In this document: in pieces, positions 17,760-25,944 of the stretch
Position numbering within the stretch: the first letter of the stretch is position 1
Layout: each line of letters begins with the position of its first letter
Made by a program: the position numbers and the translations under genes
The notes under the pieces: model-generated
The model's input: only the letters and a program-made list of their open reading frames with translations
Database searches by the model: none
Told to the model about the DNA's origin: nothing
Origin: a bacterium
GTDB lineage: Bacteria; CLD3; SB21
Direction: 5' to 3'
NCBI GenBank assembly: GCA_008933615.1
Contig: WBUR01000028.1
Span: 1 to 54,742, forward strand
DNA: 54,742 nucleotides

Positions 17760-18521
17760 ATGGAAATTCTTTTTCTTGGTACAGGGACATCACATGGAAT
17801 TCCTGTTATTGGCTGTGCCTGCGCTACATGTGCGTCTACCAACGAGAAAAACAAGCGCTTACGTTCCTCGGTATTAATTACGGTGGATCAACGGAACATT
17901 CTTATCGATACATCAATCGATTTCAGGCAGCAGTCACTTCGGTATCGTATTGAACGCGTGGATGCAGTTCTCTTTACACACCATCATGTGGATCATATTT
18001 TTGGCTTGGATGACACACGGGTATTTAACAAGATGTATAAAAAGAAGATTCCGTGTTATGCCGGCCGGGAAACCACACAGAAGCTAAAACACATTTTTTC
18101 TTATATTTTTGATTATCCCGATATACCCGGCGGAATTCCGATGCTTGAATTTACGACCGTGGATGACCGGCCTTTTGATGTGCTTGGAACGCAAATCATT
18201 CCGATTGAGATCATGCATGGAACGATGCCGATCAATGCCTATCGAGTTGGAGACACTATTTACGCTACGGATTGCAGTTCTATTCCCGATCGTTCCATGG
18301 AGAAATTTATGAATGCGGATATTCTCATTCTCGACTGTCTTCGGATAAGAAAACACCCAACGCATTTCAATTTAGACCAGGCGTTGAGCGTTGCACAAAA
18401 AATCGGAGCGAAACAAACTTATTTTACGCACATGTCTCATGAAATTGAACACGAAGCCGTGACCAAATCATTGCCTGACCGTATCGCGTTAGCCTATGAC
18501 GGTTTAAAATTAATTATTTAG
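17760..18521 (+). CDS. MBL-fold metallo-hydrolase, PhnP-like
   Basis: A 253-residue beta-lactamase-fold hydrolase. The start LFLGTGTSHGIPVIGCACATC and the metal-binding THHHVDHIFGLDD motif match the branch that contains PhnP, a cyclic-phosphodiester hydrolase; later ligands appear in MHGTMPI, ATDCSS and THMSHEIEH. There are no phosphonate genes nearby, so a phn role is not implied and the substrate is open. Cys18 and Cys20 in GCACATC are a feature of this branch. It lies between rel and the TPR lipoprotein gene with gaps of 23 and 10 bases, suggesting one operon. Confidence 0.85.
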   Translation: MEILFLGTGTSHGIPVIGCACATCASTNEKNKRLRSSVLITVDQRNILIDTSIDFRQQSLRYRIERVDAVLFTHHHVDHIFGLDDTRVFNKMYKKKIPCYAGRETTQKLKHIFSYIFDYPDIPGGIPMLEFTTVDDRPFDVLGTQIIPIEIMHGTMPINAYRVGDTIYATDCSSIPDRSMEKFMNADILILDCLRIRKHPTHFNLDQALSVAQKIGAKQTYFTHMSHEIEHEAVTKSLPDRIALAYDGLKLII

Positions 18522-18531
18522 GACGGAAAAC

Positions 18532-20835
18532 ATGTTTCGAAAAAAGATATTAATATTCACGATACTTTTATCGCCGTATGCGTCAGGCTGCGCTTTTTTT
18601 AACACATTTTATCATGCCCGTAAATCCTATAATAACGCGGTCGATATCATTGATCATAATAAAGAAAAGAACCAGCCTCAGCTGAGCAGCGCCGACGTTC
18701 CTGTCGATCGTTTTTCGGTAGAACTGAAAACAATTTCACCGGATGCAAATCAGTTTCTTGATGTAGCTATAGAAAAGGCCAATAAAGTTGTAGTATTGTA
18801 CCCCAAAAGCGGCTGGGCGGAGGACGCGACGCTGCTCCTCGGTAAAGCTCATTATTTACGCGCCTATACGAATGATTTATACGACGCCAAGAATCGGTTG
18901 GAAGTTTTCATGGCACGTTATCCTGAAAGCAAAAAATTAGAAGAGGCGAAACTATGGTACGGTAAAACACTTTGGAAACTAAATCTGATCGATGAAGCAG
19001 AAGAACAATTTCGTCAAGTGTCTGAGTTTGCTGAAAAATCGAACCTTAAGGCCGAGTCGTTGATTTTCCTGGGCGATATTGCTGTTAACGATGAGGACTA
19101 TATAGCTGCGTGTAAGTACTATGCCGCGGCTTCGGATATGGCGAAAGTCAAAGGCGTCAGGAAATCTGCACTGTATAAAGCTTTTTATGCTTATTTCCAT
19201 ACCGGTAACTTTAAGCTGGCCGCCGGTTACTTAAATGTATTAACCAGAATGGATCTTGAAGTAAGTGAAAAGTTCGATGTCTTTTTTATGATGGCGAGAA
19301 CTTTAAAAATGGCAGGGCAATATGATGAAGCCATCCGGGTTCTTAACGGATTTATTGGAAACTTGCGATACAAAAACTATTTTGTCAAAGCTGAATTCGA
19401 AATTGCAGATGCGCTTCGTCTGGCGGGAAAAAATAGTGAAGCAGTAGAACAATTTAACTACGTCATTGACACGTACAAAAATCCGAATTTTACCGGAGAC
19501 AGTTACTATTTTTTAGGAATCATTAATGATAAGCCGATCGTGTCACAAACCGAAAGTTTTGTTTCAGACGCTGAACTGGCAAGAAAATATTATTATCTTG
19601 TAAAAACAAAATATACCAACTCACCCTTCTTTTCTAAAGCCTCAGAGCGCTTTGACTATTTGGCAAAAATGGATATGCTCAAGGGTTCGATACGATGGGA
19701 CGAAACCCTGCTTCACGTGATCGACAGGAGAATCCAGGACAGCGCCTTTGTCATGGATAGTTATTTTTTAGCCGAGGATACGGCATCGCTCGCAGATTTG
19801 GATATGAATGTCGGATCTGAGCCGGTAAAAACCAAGGCTAGTGTCGATTCGAAAAATGAAGTTTTAAATGTTTTGCTTTCTAATACAGAGCTGGACGAAA
19901 AAATTCAGCAAGTTCAAGTGGAGTTATTAGATGTTGGGCAAACAACCAACCCCGACACGCTGGCCGGAAAAAGAAGCATCGCGTTCGATGCGTTAGCGTC
20001 TGATCACATTCTTTTGGCCGATTATTTTTATTTTAATCTTTCAGAATACGATTCCGCCGACTTCTATTATCAATACGTAATTGATCATTTTAAAGAAAGT
20101 TCTATGTTGGAATTTGCTTTGTATGGCCATGCGCGAATTCAACACAAGAAAAACAACCCGAACTATTTATCATTGTATGAATTTGCTTATAATAAGTTTC
20201 CCAATGGAAAACTTGCCGATATTGGACGAAAGGTTTTGAGTTTAGAAGAAAATGTGACGGACAGTATTCAGGTGTATTTCAAACAGGCGGAGGATCAATT
20301 TTTGCGGAAACAGAATTATACGGAAGCCCTTCAGAGTTATACCAAGATCGCTCTCAGCGGCAGTACAGTTCACAAACTACAGGCCCTGTATGCCATGGGA
20401 ATTTTGTACGAAAAGCACTTGAACAATTCGTTCGAAGCTTTTCGAACTTTTAACACGTTGATATTTGCCGGCCCTAATTCGGATTTCGCTAAAAAGGCAA
20501 AACCGAAAGTCGATGCGTACGCCAAAGAGAATAAAATTACACAGGATTCATTGGCGTTCTGGGTTAACAGTGATTTTTTTAAAATAACGATTCCTAAAGT
20601 AAAACCGGATACAATGAATTCAAAAGCGGACGCAGTAACAGCAATTCAAAAGGATTCGTTGATTGATTCAACCCTTAGCCGCATTCCCGGAGAAAATTTA
20701 CTTCGGGACGAGGAGGTGATGCCTGCGGACACTGTACGGGCGAATAAAAACAAAAAAAACAGAAACATTAAATCTCCAATCAAGTCGGACGAAGCAATAA
20801 GGGAAAAAGAAAATGATAATATTATCGAAGAGTAA
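18532..20835 (+). CDS. TPR-rich outer-membrane-type lipoprotein
   Basis: A 767-residue protein with a lipoprotein signal (lipobox ASGC, Cys20) followed by the NTFYHARKSYNNAV segment seen at the N-terminus of TPR lipoproteins in the FCB group. About ten TPR-like helical pairs run to residue 670, for example ANKVVVLYPKSGWAEDATLLLGKAHYL and the repeated 'GKxLWKLNLIDEAEEQF' type units. The last about 100 residues are charged and probably disordered. It may scaffold an envelope complex in the way BamD-like lipoproteins do, but I cannot name its partner. Its end overlaps the rlpA-like start by 23 bases, implying translational coupling. Confidence 0.78.
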   Translation: MFRKKILIFTILLSPYASGCAFFNTFYHARKSYNNAVDIIDHNKEKNQPQLSSADVPVDRFSVELKTISPDANQFLDVAIEKANKVVVLYPKSGWAEDATLLLGKAHYLRAYTNDLYDAKNRLEVFMARYPESKKLEEAKLWYGKTLWKLNLIDEAEEQFRQVSEFAEKSNLKAESLIFLGDIAVNDEDYIAACKYYAAASDMAKVKGVRKSALYKAFYAYFHTGNFKLAAGYLNVLTRMDLEVSEKFDVFFMMARTLKMAGQYDEAIRVLNGFIGNLRYKNYFVKAEFEIADALRLAGKNSEAVEQFNYVIDTYKNPNFTGDSYYFLGIINDKPIVSQTESFVSDAELARKYYYLVKTKYTNSPFFSKASERFDYLAKMDMLKGSIRWDETLLHVIDRRIQDSAFVMDSYFLAEDTASLADLDMNVGSEPVKTKASVDSKNEVLNVLLSNTELDEKIQQVQVELLDVGQTTNPDTLAGKRSIAFDALASDHILLADYFYFNLSEYDSADFYYQYVIDHFKESSMLEFALYGHARIQHKKNNPNYLSLYEFAYNKFPNGKLADIGRKVLSLEENVTDSIQVYFKQAEDQFLRKQNYTEALQSYTKIALSGSTVHKLQALYAMGILYEKHLNNSFEAFRTFNTLIFAGPNSDFAKKAKPKVDAYAKENKITQDSLAFWVNSDFFKITIPKVKPDTMNSKADAVTAIQKDSLIDSTLSRIPGENLLRDEEVMPADTVRANKNKKNRNIKSPIKSDEAIREKENDNIIEE

Positions 20836-21256
20836 TTCTGTTTTAATAATTTTGACGTCCGTAATTCTAATTTCAGGCTGTGTACCGCAGCCTATCTATA
20901 AATCCATTTCCACACCGGTGATAACCCGTAGCGGAGAGGTATCAGAAAAAATCACCGAATCGTTTACAGGAACGGCTTCGTACTATGCCGACAAATTTCA
21001 CGGAAGAAAAACTGCGAGCGGTGAAACGTTTAATATGCACGATCTGACAGCTGCGCATAAAACATTGCCGTTTGGTACGATTGTAAAAGTTACCAATCTA
21101 AAAAACGACAAATCGGTAAAACTTAAAATCAATGATCGCGGGCCGTTTGTAAAAGATCGCATTATAGATGTGTCGCTCGCCGCAGCCAAGGAGCTTGACA
21201 TGCTGGGAACCGGTACTGCGGAAGTTCGTGTCGATATTGTCGGAACTGAAAAATAA
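20813..21256 (+). CDS. rlpA: RlpA-like septal ring lytic transglycosylase lipoprotein
   Basis: A 147-residue lipoprotein (ISGC, Cys23) with one double-psi beta-barrel domain. GTASYYADKFHGRKTASGETFN, AAHKTLPFGTIVKVTN and INDRGPFVKDRIIDVSLAAAKEL are classic RlpA motifs. RlpA cleaves peptidoglycan strands lacking stem peptides. The C-terminal SPOR domain present in E. coli RlpA is missing, so septal targeting must work differently. It overlaps the TPR lipoprotein gene by 23 bases in another frame. Confidence 0.92.
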   Translation: MIILSKSNSVLIILTSVILISGCVPQPIYKSISTPVITRSGEVSEKITESFTGTASYYADKFHGRKTASGETFNMHDLTAAHKTLPFGTIVKVTNLKNDKSVKLKINDRGPFVKDRIIDVSLAAAKELDMLGTGTAEVRVDIVGTEK

Positions 21257-21374
21257 CGCAACCATTAATCATTTGTGTTTATTATGTTTACGCTATAATA
21301 AAGTTTTTTTTCATTTTTCATACCCGCAAAATACCTTGACTTGTCCTGCTAAGTTCGGTACATTATAAAGTAAT

Positions 21375-21505
21375 GTGCTTATCGGGTTTACTCACATACG
21401 TCATGGTGAGCGGAGTCGAACCATGACCAAGTTTAGTAAAATCAGTCTTCGACTTCGCTCAGACTGAAGTATTCCCTTCCTTTTGTGATCCAACCCGATA
21501 AGCAC
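21375..21505. repeat. Nested palindromic intergenic element, copy 2
   Basis: Perfect 14-base outer arms, GTGCTTATCGGGTT (21375-21388) and AACCCGATAAGCAC (21492-21505), enclose three inner structures: the 18-mer 21392-21409 shared in reverse with 15225-15242; GTCATGGT/ACCATGAC (21400-21427); and TCAGTCT/AGACTGA (21442-21467). The last two each contain GAGCGRAGTCGAA, once per strand. The element lies between the rlpA-like gene and xerC and looks like a non-autonomous palindromic repeat of a kind common in FCB genomes. Confidence 0.7.
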
Positions 21506-21554
21506 GTAAAGTAATCAGATTGATTTTTTATCAGCAAGGCGGCACCACAGCATA

Positions 21555-22463
21555 ATGAGAGCCCATCTTGATCAATTTCTCAGGTACCTTGACGCCGAAC
21601 GAAACTATTCCAACAAAACAATATCAGCCTATCATATTGATTTAGATGAATTTATAAGTTTTGTTGAACAACGCTTCGACTCCCGTTCATTTAGTTTGAA
21701 AGAGATTTCCAAGAATGAAATCCGTTCGTTTTTAGGTCACCTTGCGCGAAAAAAATTAGAAAAGAAGAGTATCGCAAGAAAATTGTCCGCAGTGAAGTCT
21801 TTTTTTCGTTATCTAATGAAAAACCAATTTGTTGATTCAAATCCGTCAAAACTGATTTCCACGCCTAAATATGAAACAAAAGTTCCTTCCTTTTTTACAC
21901 AAGAGCAGATAACGGCGTTATTTGATCTGATAGACACAACGACCGTTGAAGGGTGCAGGGACAAAACGATACTGGAGCTTTTTTATACATCAGGAATGCG
22001 ATTAAGCGAATTGATTCGTCTCGATCTGCGCGACATTAATTTTTCAAACCGTACCATTTCCGTTTTCGGGAAGGGAAGTAAACAGCGAATCATTCCGATC
22101 GGATCGAAAGCTTTGAGCGAGTTAAAAAATTATATATCCATACGTTCAACCGTTTCAAAATACGCCGAAAGTACGGACCCGCAAGCTTTATTTATTGTGC
22201 CGTCCGGCAAGAGAATCACGCCGTTGGCAGTTCAGAGACTCGTCAAAAAATATTTGTTACGGATATCGGACGCAAAAAAATTAAGTCCTCATGTTCTGCG
22301 CCATTCTTTTGCTACTCATTTGCTCGACAACGGAGCCGACATGCTTGCAGTAAAGGAACTTCTGGGCCATGAAAATCTATCGACAACACAGATATATACT
22401 CACGTCACCATGGATCGGCTGAAAAATGCTTATAAAAAAGCTCATCCACGGGCTGTCAAATAA
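21555..22463 (+). CDS. xerC: Tyrosine recombinase XerC/XerD type
   Basis: A 302-residue recombinase. The SAM-like core-binding N-domain (FLRYLDAERNYSNKTISAYHIDL) is followed by the catalytic domain with the complete set Arg149 (TSGMRLSEL), Lys173 (FGKGSKQR), His246 and Arg249 (SPHVLRHSFATH), His272 (LLGHENLSTT) and Tyr281 (IYTHV). Such enzymes resolve chromosome dimers at dif. Its length, the absence of integrase or transposition neighbours, and the following hpf gene match the housekeeping Xer locus of FCB bacteria rather than a phage integrase. XerC and XerD cannot be told apart with certainty. Confidence 0.92.
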   Translation: MRAHLDQFLRYLDAERNYSNKTISAYHIDLDEFISFVEQRFDSRSFSLKEISKNEIRSFLGHLARKKLEKKSIARKLSAVKSFFRYLMKNQFVDSNPSKLISTPKYETKVPSFFTQEQITALFDLIDTTTVEGCRDKTILELFYTSGMRLSELIRLDLRDINFSNRTISVFGKGSKQRIIPIGSKALSELKNYISIRSTVSKYAESTDPQALFIVPSGKRITPLAVQRLVKKYLLRISDAKKLSPHVLRHSFATHLLDNGADMLAVKELLGHENLSTTQIYTHVTMDRLKNAYKKAHPRAVK

Positions 22464-22500
22464 TTCCTTTTATTTTACTCATCTACAAAAGGAGAACCAC

Positions 22501-22833
22501 ATGAAAATCCGAATCACTTCCCGCCATCAGAAATTAGCCCCCAAATTGAGAGAATATATAGAGGAAAAACTGGATCGAGTAGAACGGTACTATGATCGTA
22601 TCATTGATTGTGAAGTGGTTATTGTTAAAGAAAAAATTGCAGAAAAAGTCGAAATTAGTATCAAAGTATACGGTAAGTCCCTCAATGTTAAAGCGAAAGA
22701 TCCCGATTTAACCAAGGCAATTGATCTGTGTATGGACAAGCTGGAGGTTCAATTGAAAAAATTCAAAGGTAAAATGAAGAGCCGTCCGCATGTACGCATA
22801 TCCGAGGTTTTAGCCGGTACGGCGGAAGAATAA
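22501..22833 (+). CDS. hpf: Ribosome hibernation-promoting factor, short form
   Basis: A 110-residue HPF/RaiA/YfiA-family protein that binds the 30S decoding region and inactivates ribosomes in stationary phase or stress. The IRITSRHQKLAPKLREYIEEKLDRVERYYDRI start and DLCMDKLEVQLKKFKGK end are typical. The C-terminal dimerisation domain of long HPF is absent. ATG 22501 is chosen because AAAGGAGAACCAC precedes it; the longer frame would begin inside xerC. Together with rel it makes a stress pair in this region. A strong terminator follows. Confidence 0.94.
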   Translation: MKIRITSRHQKLAPKLREYIEEKLDRVERYYDRIIDCEVVIVKEKIAEKVEISIKVYGKSLNVKAKDPDLTKAIDLCMDKLEVQLKKFKGKMKSRPHVRISEVLAGTAEE

Positions 22834-22864
22834 CATTGAAAAAATAAATTATCTTCGTACATTC

Positions 22865-22898
22865 AACAGGTCAGAAGAATTCTGGCCTGTTTTTTTTC
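22865..22898 (+). terminator. Rho-independent terminator after hpf
   Basis: A 12-bp stem (AACAGGTCAGAA with TTCTGGCCTGTT, one G-U type pair) around a 3-base loop is followed by eight T residues. It ends the xerC-hpf transcript just ahead of the kinase gene. Confidence 0.92.
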
Positions 22899-22925
22899 AT
22901 CACACCTGATCAATAATACCACTAT

Positions 22926-24533
22926 ATGGAAAAAGTTATTCAAAGCTATGAGGTTGTAAAACAGATAGGCGCCGGCGGTATGGCGACGGTTTTTATGGGG
23001 CGTCATCCGACGTTGGATAGGCTGGTTGCGATCAAAGTTGTCAAAGGCGACAATAAAGATAAGATCAAGCGATTCGAACGGGAAGCAATTCTCTCCGCGT
23101 CGCTGAAGCAGGAAAACCTGCCGTCGATTTACGACTATTTCATGGATGCACAGAAAAATCACTATTTGGTAATGGAATACGTGGAAGGGATTGACGTAAG
23201 CGAAATTCTGAAATCGCGCGGACCGCTGCCGCCTGGAATTTGCGCGATGATCATTCGCGAAGCGGCGCGCGGGCTGGAACATATGCATGAAAACGGCATT
23301 ATTCACCGTGACATCAAACCCAGTAATGTTCGGCTCGGAAATGACGGCCAGGTCAAGCTGATGGATTTCGGGATTGCGAAACAGGAAGACGACGATGCGC
23401 ATAGAAATCTTACGTCAACGGGTATCATCGTCGGCACACCGTCGTACATGTCGCCGGAGCAAGCTTCAGGAGACAAACTAACCGTTCAAAGCGATATATT
23501 CAGCCTCGGCACGATGATGTATGAACTCCTTTCCGGCAAGAAGCCGTTTGCGGCGGATAGCAATCTGACCCTGATCACTCTGATCGCACAGGGCAAGTTT
23601 GAGTCGCTGTATCACATAAATGCGCAGCTTCCGCATGCATTGGTGGAGATAGTTCACAAAGCAATGTCGAAGAATCTGCATAACCGATATCAGCTAATAG
23701 GCCATCTGATCAAGGATTTGAACAATTTCCTTCAGGCTATTTCGCAATCTCAGATCAAGGATTATCTGACCAAATACTACGGCGCCGTTACTTCCAAAGA
23801 TAAAAAAATAGATTTGGCTAAATTTGATATTCCCGTAAATGCGGATTTTACATCTACGGCCGTTGATCTTTCCTATTCAAGTTTGTCTTTTACTTCCTAT
23901 TTCAAGCACATCAGAAAATTTCGATGGTTTTACACATCTTCAGCCGCTTTCGTATTAGCCGTATTCCTGTTGATTTTCCTCTATGCAAATGAGATGATTT
24001 TTCAGGAACCGCCGTTCGGGAAAGTAGAAATCGGCCTAAAATCCAAACGACAAAATATTTTGCGTGATACGAAATTATATATTAACGACAGAGAATATGC
24101 ATTGGGCGACGCCTTCAACGGATCTGTATCATTAAACAAATTTCAATACGGCAAAAACACTATTCGTTTCAAATTTCCTGTCATGTACAGTACACAGGAA
24201 TTTCATTTTACGCTTAAGGAGGAAACGGATAGTCTGAATTTCAATTTTGACGTAGATAAAGCGATTGATGATATGGACATTTATGCTCCCGAAAACAAAA
24301 AAATAGGCGTTAATGTGTCCAGTATTCCTCAAGGCGCGGCAGTTTATGTAAATAACGATTTGAAGGGCACATCGCTCAGAACTCCGTATTCGCAGAACTG
24401 GGGGAGTTTTAGAACTCCGGTACAAAGTTTTATTCTGAAAAAGGAAAATTTTCTGACTATGAAGATTTTAGGCCCGTTTCCCTCTAATGAGAGCTTCGGT
24501 CTTCATGTATATTTAGAGCCTAATAAAAAGTAG
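22926..24533 (+). CDS. Membrane-anchored Ser/Thr protein kinase with C-terminal PEGA-like domain
   Basis: A 535-residue Hanks-type kinase. The glycine loop is IGAGGMATVF, the ATP-binding Lys37 is in VAIK, catalytic HRDIKPSN is at 127-134 and DFG at 147-149; activation-segment GTPSYMSPEQAS is intact, so it should be active. A single membrane helix lies at about 334-357. Outside, IGVNVSSIPQGAAVYVNNDLKG resembles a PEGA domain, a small beta module that binds cell-surface ligands or polysaccharide. The gene follows the hpf terminator, so it has its own promoter. Its stop is four bases before the rlmD start. Confidence 0.93.
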   Translation: MEKVIQSYEVVKQIGAGGMATVFMGRHPTLDRLVAIKVVKGDNKDKIKRFEREAILSASLKQENLPSIYDYFMDAQKNHYLVMEYVEGIDVSEILKSRGPLPPGICAMIIREAARGLEHMHENGIIHRDIKPSNVRLGNDGQVKLMDFGIAKQEDDDAHRNLTSTGIIVGTPSYMSPEQASGDKLTVQSDIFSLGTMMYELLSGKKPFAADSNLTLITLIAQGKFESLYHINAQLPHALVEIVHKAMSKNLHNRYQLIGHLIKDLNNFLQAISQSQIKDYLTKYYGAVTSKDKKIDLAKFDIPVNADFTSTAVDLSYSSLSFTSYFKHIRKFRWFYTSSAAFVLAVFLLIFLYANEMIFQEPPFGKVEIGLKSKRQNILRDTKLYINDREYALGDAFNGSVSLNKFQYGKNTIRFKFPVMYSTQEFHFTLKEETDSLNFNFDVDKAIDDMDIYAPENKKIGVNVSSIPQGAAVYVNNDLKGTSLRTPYSQNWGSFRTPVQSFILKKENFLTMKILGPFPSNESFGLHVYLEPNKK

Positions 24534-24537
24534 TATT

Positions 24538-25941
24538 ATGGAGAAGGTAGCACATCTTGAATTGAAAAAAGGCGATGAAGTTGAGATAACTATTGATTCG
24601 GTATCATTCGGCGGGCAAGGGGTTGGCCGCATCGATGATTTTGTCGTTTTTGTAAACGGCGCCATTACAGGCGACACGGTCCGGGCCAAAATATTCAAAA
24701 AGAAAAAAAGCTTTGCTGAGGCTAAGACTCTTGAAATAGTAATACCATCCCCTAACCGGACGGCAGCCAAATGTCAATATTTCGGAACCTGCGGCGGTTG
24801 CAAAATGCAGGATGTAGATTATGCGGCGCAGCTTGAATTTAAACGTCTCAATATACAGGATGTATTTCAACGAATCGGCGGCTTCGATCAATTATCCATC
24901 CCGCCTCCGCTAGGATCCCCTAAAATATTTCATTATCGCAACAAAATGGAGTTTACGTTCGGTGATCGGGCTTGGCTTACGGAACGGCATATTGACACGG
25001 AACCGTCGCAGTTTGTTTTAGGCATGCACGTGCCTCAGCGGTACGACAAGGTGCTGGATATAAACGAATGTTATTTGCAATCCTCATTGGCGTCGGAAAT
25101 AGTTAATTGGATTCGAACGTTTGCGCAGCAAAGCGGTCTGCCGCCTTATTCGGTGCGCACGTACGATGGATTCTGGCGGTTCCTCGTGATTCGTCAATGT
25201 GAACACACGCCGGGATTGATGATAAATATCATTACCAAAGAAGAGAACTTGCAGCTGATGTCCCGATTAAAAAATGAAATCCTGAAATTCTTTCCGCAAA
25301 TAACATCTTTAATTAACGGGGTGAGCAAAAAACAATCGCAAGTTGCTTTTAGCGATTACGAAGTGTTGTTATTCGGACAGCCGGTGATTGTTGAAAAACT
25401 CGGCAGCTATGAGTTTGAAATCTCTTCCAATTCATTTTTTCAAACCAATACGTTGGCCGCTGAAGTATTGTATAAAACCATTCTGGAGTTATCACAATTG
25501 CAGGGAGACGAAGTGTTGTATGATCTGTACTGCGGAACCGGAAGCATTGCCTTATATCTCAGCAGTTATGTCAGGAAAGTCATAGGAATAGAATTGATCG
25601 AAAACGCCGTTGAAAACGCGAAGAAGAATATGATGCATAACCAAGTCGGTAATTGTGAATTTATCAGCGGCGATATGCGGATTACCCTTAAAACGTTGAA
25701 TCACCGGCCCGATGTGATTGTCTTGGATCCGCCTCGTTCGGGCATGCACGACGACGTCACACAGACACTGCTGGAAATTCACGCGCCTAGGATCGTATAT
25801 GTAAGTTGCAATCCAAGCACGCAAGCGCGCGACCTGGCCATACTATGCAAAGAAAAATACCGTATTGATAATATCCAGCCTGTTGATATGTTTCCCCATA
25901 CCTATCATATCGAGAATGTTGTTTTGTTGCTGAGGAATTAA
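24538..25941 (+). CDS. rlmD: 23S rRNA (uracil-5-)-methyltransferase, RlmD/RumA type
   Basis: A 467-residue SAM-dependent enzyme making 5-methyluridine in 23S rRNA. A TRAM RNA-binding domain (GDEVEITIDSVSFGGQGVGR) leads to the [4Fe-4S] cysteines C79, C85, C88 and C178. The methyltransferase core has DLYCGTGSIALYLS, the VLDPPRSGMHDDV motif and catalytic Cys424 in YVSCNPSTQARDL. RlmD, RlmC and the dual RlmCD cannot be told apart here. The start lies four bases after the kinase stop, and the next gene starts three bases after this stop, so kinase, methyltransferase and regulator are tightly coupled. Confidence 0.92.
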   Translation: MEKVAHLELKKGDEVEITIDSVSFGGQGVGRIDDFVVFVNGAITGDTVRAKIFKKKKSFAEAKTLEIVIPSPNRTAAKCQYFGTCGGCKMQDVDYAAQLEFKRLNIQDVFQRIGGFDQLSIPPPLGSPKIFHYRNKMEFTFGDRAWLTERHIDTEPSQFVLGMHVPQRYDKVLDINECYLQSSLASEIVNWIRTFAQQSGLPPYSVRTYDGFWRFLVIRQCEHTPGLMINIITKEENLQLMSRLKNEILKFFPQITSLINGVSKKQSQVAFSDYEVLLFGQPVIVEKLGSYEFEISSNSFFQTNTLAAEVLYKTILELSQLQGDEVLYDLYCGTGSIALYLSSYVRKVIGIELIENAVENAKKNMMHNQVGNCEFISGDMRITLKTLNHRPDVIVLDPPRSGMHDDVTQTLLEIHAPRIVYVSCNPSTQARDLAILCKEKYRIDNIQPVDMFPHTYHIENVVLLLRN

Positions 25942-25944
25942 ATT

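Noticed and set aside
21555-22463. Phage or integron integrase
   Set aside because: The full Xer residue set, housekeeping length, hpf next to it and no mobile genes support a chromosome-resolution enzyme.
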